64,000 bases of DNA from Trochalopteron elliotii (lineage: Eukaryota; Chordata; Aves; Passeriformes; Leiothrichidae). Within the stretch, counting starts at the first letter, position 1, and each line of letters begins with the position of its first letter. The stretch lies in NCBI GenBank assembly GCA_024734555.1, contig JANPWX010000077.1:5394399-5458398 (forward strand), in the 5' to 3' direction. This document shows positions 38,917 to 51,514 of the stretch, piece by piece. The notes beneath the pieces were generated by a model, which did no database searches, had not been told where the DNA came from, and worked only from the letters and a program-made list of their open reading frames with translations. A program made the translations under genes and the position numbers.

Positions 38917-39650
38917 CTTTGAAATGGAATGAGCAAGCAGTTAAACTGTGTGTGCAACCAGGAGTGTAACAGGGGCCTCAGTGCTTGAGATAGCTTTCTT
39001 TGTCTTAGCAGTGTGGATGAAGCCATTTTACAAATAGCCTTTCTCGTAGTCCAGAAAGGAAGGACATGAATGGCAGTGAGCTAATTGCCCAGAAAGGTAA
39101 CTAAAGGAAACAGCTCCAAGTACACAACTTGAACTAATGCAATTACAATTGCCTAGCACATAGCACATCAAGACACATCTAAGTGGCAGAGGGATGTTTG
39201 CCACAAAGTTTCCTGCTCATGCCACAGGACCTGCTGGAGCTCACAGTAACTTCATTGCTGCTTGGGTAAGTTTTCCTTGAAGGACCTGGCAGTGTGAGAG
39301 GTCACCTTCTTTTTAATTACAGCTGCTACTTTTCTTTCTACCACGAGGGTGATATGAGGATAAAGCCATGCTAGGCGAAGGATGTGTGCTGTAGAAATAC
39401 TGGGTCACCCCCGCACATGCAGAAGAGTCCACGAGCTATTAAGTCCTTTCTTTTACTCCAGTTATCCACACATCTTCCATCTGGATTTCCTAATAAACTA
39501 TGATTTATTAACCTATTAACCTGGCTATTTGGTTTGTACTTCCTATCCATTCAGCAAATGTGTGCAAAATCCAAAATCAGACATACCACAGGCTACCTTT
39601 TCTTCCAGAGGAAATGCAGGAAGGGAACCCAGGTCATTTACAAATTTGTT

Positions 39651-39669
39651 GAATAATCAATGATTATTC
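39651..39669. repeat. 9-bp palindrome
   Basis: GAATAATCA and TGATTATTC flank a single A. It is A/T-rich, followed by further TTATTCTAGTT words, and is probably of no consequence. Confidence 0.5.
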
Positions 39670-40589
39670 TAGTTATTCTAGTTCTAACTAGTTATTGTTA
39701 TTTTTGTATTTCATTCGGAATAACAGCTATGAGGGAGCAGGAATGTAGGAAACATGTTTATAACACAGTAGATTCATAATTTCCACTGTCGGTGGAACAA
39801 CTTACAAACCCTTTTCAAGCAGGAGTGACCAATCCACTTTCAAAGAACTTAAATTGTTCATTATTCTCCATCTAGTGACTCAGAATTTTATTGATCTGTC
39901 AGTACACTGCACCATTTAAACATAGGCAATTCTTCAACTACATGTCTAGTTAAAGCTTTCATACTCACTGGATTTTTTTTAATAGGAGCTGAATTGGAAA
40001 TTCCCAGGCTTCTTCCTGTGACCAGAGATCCACAAGCACTTCTTGTTTCCTTTTCTTTTTTCAGATCACAAAGTTTCAGTGCTCTTAGAAGAAAATCAGA
40101 ACTATCTTGATGAAAACATGAGATAATACCTGTTATTTTGCTAGTCAAGGACTCACACTGTAAAGTTAACACATGGAACGAGGTAAAACCACTTATAATG
40201 GAGGTGGGCTTTATTAGCCCATGCTGTTTGCAAGCAGAAGATTATTCTGATGTTTCAGAGAGGCTGGGAGTGGGAAGGGTGGGGGAAAGTCAAGACGAAC
40301 TTTCACACAAATTTTAGTTTGATTTTCCTTTCCATAATAAAATAATGGAAACTGCAACTTTTATAATTCTGAAGGAAGTTTTCTGGAAATAGGTTTTCTG
40401 CAATTAAGTTGGGTGAAAAAGTCCTTAGTAGAAAAGTAAAAAATAAAAAAGGGATTTAAACCTCCAAAATGTCCAGAAGGGTATTTAGGAAGGTTTTACT
40501 GAATTGTACAGTCTAACCTCATCAGCATTAGATTTAATCAATATTACTACTATTTATTTTTTCAGTTATCATAGTAAAAGGATAGCAAA

Positions 40590-40651
40590 TGCTCTAGATA
40601 TTTTAGAGAGAAAGCATAACTGCTCTAGATATTTTAGAGAGAAAGCACAAC
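40590..40651 (+). repeat. 31-bp tandem duplication
   Basis: Two adjacent 31-base units (40590-40620 and 40621-40651), each starting TGCTCTAGATATTTTAGAG, with a single T/C difference. Likely recent. Confidence 0.92.
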
Positions 40652-42346
40652 TAGGCAGTTATTAACCAGTGTTATTGTGTCTAAAACTGAGCTGAAAATA
40701 AATATGCTTTAGAAAATTCCATGTTGGAGCTGTTAGTGTGTAGACTTTAGTACCAAGCGTAATAACCAATCTGTAACAGAAGAAACCATGAGTATGTATA
40801 TTTTTAGAGCTATAGGAATGTTTTGAATTCAGCCCGACTAGACTATATCAGAAATACTCTCAGACAGGATGTTTTCCAAGTTATTTATAAACCCATGTGT
40901 TAATGATTTATTTTAGTCAAGCAGGTGAGATGTTATAATTCAGGGCACAACAAATGAAATATTTAGTGTGCCTTGCACCTATTAATCCAAGTGAAAAAAG
41001 ACAAAGGGAACAGTCAGACATTTCACAGTTTGAGGCGAGAATACAGTTTATGTGAACAGTAAATAGGTTGAAAGGGAAATTTTGGATGCTCAATTCTGGT
41101 TATTTGTATTAAACAATAAAAATATTTTAATTGTGGATTTGTTTTTCAAAGTTTGGACTGTAGATCAAAACCCGGTGCAGTGCAAGAGTACCCAGTGAGT
41201 GCAGTTATCAGAGAATCAGTCTTCTCACTGGTTGAATTTTAAACGATTTTGCAAACCAAATGTACCTTCCAGGTAACATTTTCTATTTCTCTGCTCATAC
41301 TTTAGAGATGCAAGTCCAAGCACTTAAAGTTAGGGTAGGAGTTCAAAGCACTGTTTTGATGGGCTAGAAACTACTTTTTCAGCTTTTTCTGGCATGCATT
41401 AAAGAAGAAAAGTATCTGTGTAGTATAGGAGGAATGTAAAGAGTTATGATGAAGACCAATGAAGTACATAGTGTACACTGTATATTAAGAGACAATTTTA
41501 TGCAAGAAACATTATTTTGACAGTGGACAATAAAGTTTATCAAACCATTAATGTGAATTAATGCTGAAACTTATATACATAAGACAAACCATGCTTATTA
41601 TGGGCTCAGAAATTACCTTCTGCCACAGCTCAGTTTCTTGTACAGCAGAAGTTTGAGGGAAGCAGCCGCTTTGTACTTGGGACACAGCTGCAATCATGAG
41701 CAGGTCAAACAAAGCATAAAATCTATTTGCAGAAACTTATGGAACTTGACCAAGAATCTTATAATTTAGTACTGTTTAGTTTAGAAGAGAATGGGTATTT
41801 GCCAAATCAAGAAATATGGAAGTTGAAGAGAACATAATTCAATTTTCTTCCCAGCATGTGGTTACCCAACTTTCTCTGAGAAGTCATGATCAAGTAAATA
41901 TTGATAACTCTCCAAGAAGCTCCCAATTTACTGCACGTTTAACTTCTGAACAAGGCAATGGGGTGATGGGAACTGGAGGAGTGGATGGACCATGATCTAT
42001 GTCAAGTGACAGGGCACAGCAGCTTTCACTGTATCAAACAACAGGGTTTGCCCCAAAATCGTGCTTTGGGATGTGGTGGGGAAATCAGTAGCAGGTAGCT
42101 GATCTAAGTATTTCTTGTGGAGAGGGATGCTCTAGGGTCCCACAGACCCCAAGGACAGGGTGACATGAGGCAGGCAGTGGCAAAAGAGCTAATGGAATCC
42201 TGAAGGACCTTACCCTCATCCTCACTCCAGATACAACTGCATCAGAAAGAGTGGTTATAAATTTCTGAGGGAGAAGACAATGTAGCAAGTGTATTGGTAT
42301 GTTCACAGGAGAGAGAAAACTGGGACAAAGAACTTCAGTACAAGTC

Positions 42347-42388
42347 TATGTGTATGCATATATGTGTATATACATATATATATATATT
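42347..42388. repeat. TA/TG microsatellite
   Basis: Mixed TATG and TA dinucleotide repeats ending in an uninterrupted TA run of about six units. Confidence 0.85.
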
Positions 42389-44570
42389 TGTTGATGTCTA
42401 AGGTTTACAATGCTCAAACTATTCACTTAACACAGAAAGTCACTGCCAAGGAATATTTTTACTGTCAATGGAATTTGGCAAATCTGTATTCTGCATTCAT
42501 CTGTTACTATTTGCCTTTTGTTTTCTTCATCTGATACAGAATTAGTGACTTGAGTCTTTTATGAAGGTGTCCTTTATAATTTTGAGCATCTTCATGGGCT
42601 TCAGTCATGTGTGATGACTGTCCTCTAGTTAAGCTTATGTGTTCATCCACTGAGGTCAAAGAAATTCCAGTCATATTCACATCCCAGTGTTCATGTAACA
42701 TTCAAATATTTGGATTTAGGCCTTAAGGCTGTAATGCAATGGACACCTGCTGTTTGATACAGAGTTCCAGTGTTTACCCAGGAAATGAAAATGAAATTCA
42801 GAGTTTTATGGGGGGAAGATGTTACATATTTTGTTTGTCTCCACAAGGAGCTCAAATGGGTTAATCCACCTGCTGTTTGGTGAAAATGGGAAGATCAGTT
42901 CCTACAGTTCCTTCTCCATTATTGAAGTTTTGTGAATGTGTTGTCATTTAAGGAGTTTATTCTCTTTACCTACAGACAAATATATCACACTCTTATGTGT
43001 GAATGAATTATTTGGTTTGGGATAAGAATATATGCACAATGATTTTCTTAAGGACAGTATTGGCTACAATAAATTCTGTGCAAGAGATGTTGCAGTTTAG
43101 GAGTATTTCAACTTTGACTGACACCTGTTTCTTTTTTAAAAATCTATTTATTCACCTTTCTTGTGAATAAATCCTAGAATAGTTTTTGCCAAAATATATA
43201 TTTATATTTTTTTATATTTTGCAAATAAAGGCAGAAATTTCTACTCCTTTAGGCAAATCTTAGATGGTAGGAAATGCTGTAAGTGTTCTCTCTGTGAGGT
43301 TTTCTCTATTCAAACACCTACTGCTATAAAACTTAATAAAGAACAAAATTTTCCATTAAAAAATCTATAAAATTGTCTAAAAAGGCTGTCCTAGATCATA
43401 CTGAAAGTCCTTGAATTCTCATCTTCCATGTCCAACTGAAAATAGGAATAAAGCACAGTATTTCTATTAATTCTTTAAAAGGGAGGTATGAGTTATTTTG
43501 GTGCTTACTGCCTACCAGTTTAGCTGTCATTGATCCTTTGCTGTGGCTGATTTGCTGTCATGTTCTATTTGAAGTTGCCTGCAGCCATAAAAAGCTGCCA
43601 GACACTGTTCAAAAGACAGCAGAAAAAGGCTTTGCACACATTTTGTCCTATTGTTTTGAAGAGCTTTCCCTTTAAGGATATGCTTTAGGTGAGATTTTTA
43701 AGACATATAATTGAATAATGATTAAAAATTGTGCCACCAGTCATTTCTGTCATTTGTCGAATTAATCATCAGTTACTTTACATATTGGTTTGTCACATTT
43801 CAATGACTGAGCAGCTTTGAGCCAGAAAGTCATTCTAAAACATTATTTTTTTTTCTTTTTGTCCAAGTGCAAGGAATTGAATCAGAAATGGATTTCCACA
43901 GGCAGACCAGACATGGCACTGAGGTGATCTCCTTCCTTCTGAGGGCCATCCTTGCAAAGCTGAGTTGTGCACACACAGGCACAGAGTGCAAGAGAGGGGA
44001 ACAGACCTACACCTTCCTTTTTCCTTCCTCCTCCGAATACCATGGCACACCATTTGTATGTGGACCAGAACACAGACAGACAGAGGAGTCTGACACAGAC
44101 TAAGCCTTCTACACAGACCAGTATCACAGTTATTTAAACCCAGTCTTTTGTAAAGAAGTGTGTGATGTTCTCCATGCTGCACCTAGTACAGATCTGATGT
44201 GATAGACCTGTGATGAAAATGGTGAGAAGTAGGATGTGGGATTCGATTTGCTTCGATTCTTGCTATTTGGTAATGTTTCATTGAAGGCATAAGATAAGAA
44301 ACAAGAGTGATTATTGTGAACTTTGTCCCACAGAGTCAGAAGGATGTTTACTTCCACTTATCTGGTGGCTACCTATGAGATATTTCTCAATATCTGTCTG
44401 GAAGTAAACACACCTTTTCATGAGGTCTTTGTCACCTCACTCTGGATTTATACTCTGTGTCCATGGAGCCAGAGAAGAAAATGGATGTGAGCAGTGTTGA
44501 CCAACAGCTGAGTTAAACAAAGAAGATGCCAAAGCAGGAAGACAGCATTCCTCCCACACACTGAGCAGTT

Positions 44571-45034
44571 GAGGAGAGGGAGGGGAGGGGNNNNNNNNNN
44601 NNNNNNNNNNNNNNNNNNNNNNNNNNNNNNNNNNNNNNNNNNNNNNNNNNNNNNNNNNNNNNNNNNNNNNNNNNNNNNNNNNNNNNNNNNNNNNNNNNNN
44701 NNNNNNNNNNNNNNNNNNNNNNNNNNNNNNNNNNNNNNNNNNNNNNNNNNNNNNNNNNNNNNNNNNNNNNNNNNNNNNNNNNNNNNNNNNNNNNNNNNNN
44801 NNNNNNNNNNNNNNNNNNNNNNNNNNNNNNNNNNNNNNNNNNNNNNNNNNNNNNNNNNNNNNNNNNNNNNNNNNNNNNNNNNNNNNNNNNNNNNNNNNNN
44901 NNNNNNNNNNNNNNNNNNNNNNNNNNNNNNNNNNNNNNNNNNNNNNNNNNNNNNAGGGAAGGGAAGGGAAGGGAAGGGAAGGGAAGGGAAGGGAAGGGAA
45001 GGGAAGGGAAGGGAAGGGAAGGGAAGGGAAGGGG
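44571..45034 (+). repeat. AAGGG pentanucleotide array containing an assembly gap
   Basis: Right of the gap, 44955-45034 is sixteen perfect copies of the unit AGGGA (equivalently AAGGG). Left of the gap, 44571-44590 is GAGGAGAGGG followed by AGGGG units, so the unit composition changes across the gap. The strand is purine-only, capable of triplex and G-quadruplex formation, which would explain the sequencing failure. The true length is unknown. Confidence 0.93.
44591..44954. other. Assembly gap (364 N)
   Basis: A run of 364 undetermined bases flanked on both sides by pentanucleotide repeat. Open frames drawn across it are meaningless. Confidence 1.
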
Positions 45035-48000
45035 TAACATTTTAATTTTAGGAGCTTTCTTCAGTACAATTTCTGTCTAACTTAGTAAAAATTGAGAAAC
45101 TAAAGGAGAAAGGATAGACACCTACTATTCTGATCCCCAGGTCAGTTTTTGTTGTTTATCCACTGATAATCTAACAGAAAGGAGATGCACACTGCAGTTA
45201 GCTGGGTCCAGCTGGGTTCCACTAAAAATGCTAAGGGCTCCACAGGCTCTGTGAATGAAAGATGCTAAATAGCATTTCTGCTCTGTTGTCCATTTTCTGT
45301 CAGTGTGCTAACCACCCAGTATCTCCCTCCTCCTGTCAGCATGCAAGACACTGCACTAACCAGCAGCACATGGGCATTGTCATTGTGTCAAACAAAAGTA
45401 CTCAGTGGTTTGACGAAATCCCATTTTTCATTTTCTTCTCCAAGGGGCTTGGGCAGTGTTTGAGTGCTTGTCCTCATCATCTTGAATCTCAAACTGCATT
45501 AGGTGACTGACAGACACTCATTTCCTAGCAATGGCAATCTGAGTGTTTGAAGGTGAATCAAAACAGAAACAAAAGATTTCAAATCAGTATTAAGGTTTAA
45601 TGGCTTAGTGAATTTTAGATGCCTACAGGATTAAGCAAAACTGAGAATTGAGTGACTTTTAGGAAGCTAAGTCACAGCATAGGCAGGGTTTTGTAGACTG
45701 AATCCCACTCAACATTTTTATCGTCTGACTTCTTAAATGAAGCAATTCAATCATCTATGTCAGCAGGCTGATTTCTTTGTTCTTCCACATTCTGTGTCTT
45801 CTTAACAGAGAGTTTTCACCAGCTTTTGAGCTTAGAAACACATTTGAAAATTCCAAATTAGATTTTCTGCAACTGCATTTACAGATCACAATTTAACAAT
45901 CTGGGCCTTCAACATTCAGAATGTAGCCAGCATAATTGTTTTATTTCCCATGATCGTGGAAGTCCCCACCCAACTCCAAATGGAGTCACTGTGAAGCATT
46001 ACCTCTGAACTCGACAACAGCATTCACCTTATTTGACACAGTTAGGTGCTGTTGCAATAGCTGATAACACACAAGAGCAGGAGGGAGGGGATGAAGGGGA
46101 GAAGGACAACCCATAGTATGATCAGCAAGTACTTGCACAAACCTTTCTTTCAATTCAAGTATGTAAAGTGAGATAAATGGTCGAACTGCAGACATACTGT
46201 ATGCAGCAGGAGCCAAAGGCTGTTTCCCAGATTGGCAGCTCCAGAAACCGTCAGCACCGGATCCTCTCAGCAATTACCAGCTTGGAAATGCCCTTCCATT
46301 GATAATGATGGACATAAACCATCTGAGTCTCAATAGCGAGAGAACAGAGGGAGGAAGAGCCAGACAGCAGGACAAAAACAGCACCAAACACTGGGACCAG
46401 CTGCAGCCTTCAGGTCACACTTCCACGTCAACAAAAAAAATGTTATTTAATATTTTCCAAATACTGAAGTAATTTATCACAAGGTATAAGTGGATCTATA
46501 ATTGAGTCTCAGATTGCTGGTTGAAGATTAACTGCATGTATCACATTTCCAGTGCAGCAACTTAAATGGGAAACAAAATAGCCTGAACCTCATAGGCAAG
46601 GCACTTATTCATTCTCTGCAGTAGCAGGGTTCCCATGCTGGCCAGCCTCAGCCATGTCATTTAGGAAATCTTCATGCCAGAACATTTGTATGCATGAAGG
46701 ATGGTGCTAAAGTAGGACAGTGCCAGCCTGTTGGAATTCAGCTGATGTGAGAGGCTGATCAAATGTACGCAGCTGCCTTCATCTAATCTAGAGCCTGTAT
46801 AGCACAAAATTACTGTGAATCACCAACTGAGACAGGAAAAGCTTGATTATTGTTCAAACACAGAGAAGAACTGGCAATGAATGGATCACTACTGGAGGGT
46901 GCCTCCAAAAATATATACTTTCCCCTGCAGACAGGCTTCAAATGGACACCAGGCTTTGCTCCTGCCAGAGGTGGCACTTCCAGAGAGGCAGAGTCACAGC
47001 AAGCTGCCTTCACTCACACACTGCACTTGCTTCACAGAGCTTCAAGATTTTATAACAGAACAAAGACACAGCACAGAGGGAAGTCCCACATGAACTTTAT
47101 AGAGAGGTGGAATTGTGCCACATATCCCAACATGTAAATGAAAATAAAAGAGTTTGGAAGTGGCTTTTAATTTCTCACTTATGCTTTTTAGCACATCTAA
47201 CTCAATCTGTATCTGTGTCAATTGTATCTAAAAAACCCTAATAATTAATAATTCAACCCAGAGTCATCCAGCAATGGTAATGGCTGACATTTCCACCCCT
47301 GATTTCTGATTGCATCACAGTTGGACTCCATCACTGCTGACACTGCCTCAAGTCAAAAGCAATGCTCGGGTAGCAGCTATGGAGCAAGACAGTTCTGACA
47401 GGAGCTGCAATGCTGTCCCCTGTATTGTCCCTTCAGAACAGTCACTTCCTGGGAACACTGATTAAATGCAGCACTTGTATGCTATGGTACCAGCTCTTCT
47501 ACCAGACCTCAAGAGTGGGTTCATGTGCCCTACTGCAGGTGTCCAAACCTTAGATGGACAAGTTTGAATACAGTAAACAGAAAAGGGGGAAAAAATCCCT
47601 CAGCATTTAAGCAAAAGCTCTCATCTGACCCTAAAAATTCTTTTCCCCACCAGTGTTCCTTCAACAATTTTTAAAATAATGATTTTCTACAGAGAATAAA
47701 GGCCAGCGTTGACAGTTTGAAAGTCTGGTACAGCTTTTTTTCTCTATACACATCCAGTCAGCTGGAAAAGCACTGCCAGAATCATTTGCTTAGAATGAAG
47801 AGGGAAGAGGACATGCCTGTTCTGGTTTTCTTTTTCAAGTTTTTTTTATTATTTTCAAGAGCTCTCTCATTTTTCCGAGAGCAGTACCAAGGCTTGTCAA
47901 TACACATCTATCTGAAACTGAAACCCTAACAAGCAAAAACTGATGGATATGTAGCCAGCAAAATTTCAAGTTCCCTTCTGATAAAATTCCATCTTTCAAC

Positions 48001-49117
48001 AGCTCTTTTAAAAGTTAGCTTTGCACTAGAGTGAAGATGTGGTAAGGAACATTCCCTGATGTATTGTCAAAAAAAATAAAACAACTTCACTTGCAATATG
48101 GCTTGTTTGAATTCAGTTTCATGTAAATTTGAAATAAGCATGACCCTTCTTTTCTAAAAAACAGTCAGCATTGTCCTGCATTTTTGTACTACCCCTCATA
48201 GTTAATAACACCCTATCAGGGTGCCCTGCTGTATTTAGCAGAAATCAGTTCAACCCAGCACAGACAAATTCTGCCCTAGAAGTCAGATATATTAATTAAT
48301 AAGTGAAGGGGTGAAAGAACAACCTTGACAGGAAACTTCCAAGTGATGTTGTCAGGACAGGGACTCATCTCAGCATGATTCCAGCAAGAGAAACCACCAG
48401 TGAGAGAGAAGATTCCCTGCCTGACATGCAAGGGTTGACTATAGTCAAGACTTTGGGCACAAACAAGAGAGGAGCAGAGCAAAGCAGGACTTTGCCCTGC
48501 CTGGAGGAGATGTGAACTTCTGATCATTTAAAAATAGAAAAAATGAGATAACTGACAACTGATGAAATCAATTTCCTTTATCAGAGCTGGAGGTCTCACA
48601 ATCAGCAAAGTTTAGGGCAACTACGTGACTTTCTTCCCTTCTAGGTTTTGCAAGTTTGTTTAGGCATTACTTTACATTACTGCATTACTTCTGTGCTTTT
48701 CAGTCTGAAATGACTTTCTGGCTGTGTGCTGAGCTCTCTCTATCCTGCAAGCTGATGCATCAAGTCAGACCAGAGAAGTTTCTGCACAATCAAGGGGCTG
48801 CTCGGGGTATAGGGCTCCCCAAGATGAGGGTGTTAGAGATGCCATGGTGCCAAGTGACAGTGGAGGAAGCAGGCTCCTACCCAGGAAAATGCGCCAGGTG
48901 AAAGAAAGGGGTTAACCCTTGAATTCAAAAAGGCAAGAGGGGATTTTTAATTGACAAACAAAATGACGAAGGGATTTATTTTAACACCCATGATTTGTGA
49001 GAATGCAGAACAGCACTGCATGGAAATAGCAGCAGCTCTAAAAGAGGTAAGAAAACCTATCCTGGGAAAACATGTTACAAGATTTGGTACTGTCCTTCCT
49101 GTTCAAACTTTCTCATG
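45035..49117. other. Unique noncoding DNA, no gene recognised
   Basis: No coding frame, repeat family or RNA gene recognised. A short purine-rich patch near 46080-46105 and ordinary A/T-rich DNA otherwise. Overlapping frames at 46843-47137 are chance readings in three frames of one slightly GC-richer stretch. Confidence 0.65.
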
Positions 49118-49188
49118 AAAAAACAAAAACAAAACAAAACAAAACAAAACAAACAAACAAACAAACAAAAATAAAAAAACAACAAAAA
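49118..49188. repeat. A-rich (AAAAC)n/(AAAC)n array
   Basis: About 70 bases of AAAAC units passing into AAAC units and then into A runs with isolated C or T. Similar A/C-only arrays occur at 60567-60665 and 63934-63968. Confidence 0.9.
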
Positions 49189-49636
49189 GCCAACACAAGT
49201 TGATCTTGATTTGCGTGGAGGTTTTGAGAGAATAAAGGATAAACCGGTGATGTGTCATTCTATGTAATTCACATATTTCACCACTTTGGAATATGTAACA
49301 CTATTTGCGCTGTTTGTGTTGGTGACATGTCCTTACAGCATCACCTCAGAGGCAAACCATGCTGTATCCAAGTGACACAGGAGCCAGTCCACTGTGTCCC
49401 TGCACACACACACCCCTCCTCTCCATTTCTGCTCAAAATAAACACAACAGGCAAAAGGTCTGAAGAGAACCCACAATTACAAAGCTAAAATGTCCTTGTT
49501 TGCAGAGAGGCAGCAGTGAGACAGCATGTTGATGGGAACCTCACCCAGATATACTCATGCTCCACCAGGAGATTTTACCACTTCTAAACCCACTACTGAA
49601 GTTGGGAGGCCAGGTCTTTACTTCAAAGCTGAATAA

Positions 49637-49796
49637 CCCTCCTTCCTTCCTTCCTTCCTTCCTTCCTTCCTTCCTTCCTTCCTTCCTTCCTTCCTTCCTT
49701 CCTTCCTTCCTGCCTTCCTGCCTTCCTGCCTTCCTGCCTTCCTGCCTTCCTGCCTTCCTGCCTTCCTGCCTTCCTGCCTTCCTGCCTTCCTTCCTG
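49637..49796 (+). repeat. Two-phase microsatellite: (CCTT)17 then (CCTGCCTT)10
   Basis: From 49641, seventeen CCTT units run without interruption to 49708. From 49709, every second unit is CCTG, giving ten perfect eight-base CCTGCCTT units, then CCTT and a final CCTG at 49793-49796. The translated Leu-Pro-Ser-Phe and Gly-Arg-Lys-Glu repeats in both strands are by-products. The pyrimidine/purine strand bias gives triplex potential. Confidence 0.95.
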
Positions 49797-49811
49797 ACTG
49801 TCCACTTCTAA

Positions 49812-49951
49812 CCAATAACACAGTATTTAAGGCTCGGTTCTGCGTTTTGGGAAGTGGAGAAGAGCAGGAGCAAAAAGAGAGGAAGCTCTGCCTTGCCTCC
49901 AGCATGTTCAGTTCATGCCACTGTCAAAACTCTGCACAAATGGAGACACAG
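49812..49951 (+). promoter_or_regulatory. Candidate TATA-driven first exon beside the CCTT array
   Basis: CCAAT at 49812-49816 and TATTTAA at 49824-49830 lie just downstream of the microsatellite. About 120 bases later ACAG|GTAAGC (donor at 49952) fits a 5' splice site. The interval has an ATG at 49903 reading MFSSCHCQNSAQMETQ up to the donor. If transcribed, this would be a short first exon, coding or not. CCAAT and TATA are closer than usual, and no second exon was identified. Confidence 0.15.
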
Positions 49952-50440
49952 GTAAGCCCAGCTCACTTGGCAAGTAGTTTGGATGTGCTTGTATGGGGTG
50001 ATGCAGTGTCCAAACACCTGCCTTTTCTCCTGAATCCACACCACAGCCTTTCTGGTTTCTTCTCCCCACAAGAAAATAGGTGAATAAAAGACACATATTC
50101 CTTGTTCTACAGGGTGTTAAAAATATAAATACATGAAAGACAAAAGATGCTTGGACCCCATAATAAGGGAATTATCCTTCTATTCTGTGAGAATTATTTT
50201 AGCAAAAAGCATCTGACTGTTACCAATTTTAAGATTTTTTTTAAGTGTCAAAATGTGGGTACAAATGCATTTGAAGAGAAAACTTGATACACTCTGTTCT
50301 TTAGAAAGAACAGATCCTTCTCTGTGTTGATTTTTTAAAAAGTCCTTAAAAAACAATAACCTGCCCTTCACCACCACCACCCCTAGACTCTTATCCAGAG
50401 GCTCCTCCATGTGCCTAACTAATCAAAGTGTTGTGTTATG

Positions 50441-50454
50441 ATTGCCATGGAGAC
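50441..50454 (+). promoter_or_regulatory. RFX-type X-box
   Basis: ATTGCCATGGAGAC resembles the X-box bound by RFX factors (GTTGCC-AT-GGCAAC type): a near-complete left half, the central AT and an imperfect right half. It sits in a stretch free of repeats (50400-50740) rich in AATTA and TAATT words. Functional only if conserved. Confidence 0.35.
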
Positions 50455-51480
50455 TGCAATCCAGCAGCTGCCTTGACATTTCATCTTCAGCTGCTTTCAA
50501 AATGTTTCCTTTTTGCCAAGGAAAACTTTTCACTGTTATTAATTTTTTTTACTATACACTGCTCCCTCCACTACAAAAGAGATGTTTAGGAAAAAATCAG
50601 CGGAAACTGCCTCAGTCCTAACAACATATTTTGCTAATTGCTTTTGTTTTCCTCTCAAGCAATTTTAAAGGTGCCTGAGGCTTTAAACTAAAAGCTTATG
50701 CTTTATTTTGCAAATCAACTGATAATTAATTGTTCACTACTGTATAGGGTCACCACAGGAGCAACCTCCAATCCCCAAGTGTAAGGGCAGCTGCCCAGAC
50801 TTCCATGCACACTTCTCCTGGAGCTTTAAGGCTGTTACTACTTCTCCTGTCTTTTGAGGAGGTGAGAAGATAAGATAGTAGAGAATACATCTAAACATGT
50901 CTGTTTCTTCCTGCCCTACATGAGAGAAGGTTGTGAAGTATGTGGCTGATGTGGAAGCCCCCAGGAAAGGTTTTGGGGAAGCCAAAGAGGGTACAAAGGT
51001 GGAAGACCATGATCCCCCATTTGTGGCATAGCTGTAAGGTTTAGCATCTGAAGTGGTTACATTTCATGTACAGACAGGGACAAGAAAGCAGCATACAGAT
51101 TTTAAGGACATACGGAACAGCTCTGCTAACTGATGATTCATTTCACTCTATTCATTTCACAAACAAGCATTTTTTAATTAACTAAGCTAGTTGCCCTCTT
51201 TTCTTTTCCAAAGGAGGCAAGGTCATAGCTTTTCTTTGAGCAGCCTGAGACACATAAGAAAGAACCTTCTCTGCAACCTTTCAAAGCACTTGCCCCCAAA
51301 GATACTTTCCCATCCTAGTCTGCACTCAAGGATGTCTCACATCAACTGGTCCCAACAAGGTGTGGCTGGAGACATTCTGGGGCATGGAGATGTGCACAGG
51401 ACATATTGAAAAGAGATTGATTCAAAATCCCAGTAGAATTGATCATCTGCAGTTTGGCCGAGGTAGGAGACACATGATAT

Positions 51481-51514
51481 CTGTGTGTGTCTGTGTCTGT
51501 GTGTGTGTGTGTGT
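51481..51514. repeat. TG microsatellite
   Basis: Imperfect (TG)n with two TC interruptions, ending in nine uninterrupted units or so. Confidence 0.9.

Larger units (their letters stand above)
38917..44570. other. Unique noncoding DNA, no gene recognised
   Basis: A+T-leaning sequence with no coding frame I can defend. It includes a 9-bp palindrome (39651-39669), a 31-bp tandem duplication (40590-40651) and a short TA/TG microsatellite (42347-42388). An acceptor-like tract before 43867 leads into a frame without a good downstream donor and is not called. Confidence 0.65.

Noticed and set aside
38455..38922. 155-residue frame on the plus strand
   Set aside because: Antisense reading of the inner CR1, running into the outer CR1 tail.
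44513..45045. Two long frames across the pentanucleotide region
   Set aside because: Mostly undetermined residues from the N run; the rest is translated simple repeat.
49557..49905. Leu-Pro-Ser-Phe and Gly-Arg-Lys-Glu repeat proteins
   Set aside because: Direct translation of the CCTT/CCTGCCTT microsatellite in either strand.
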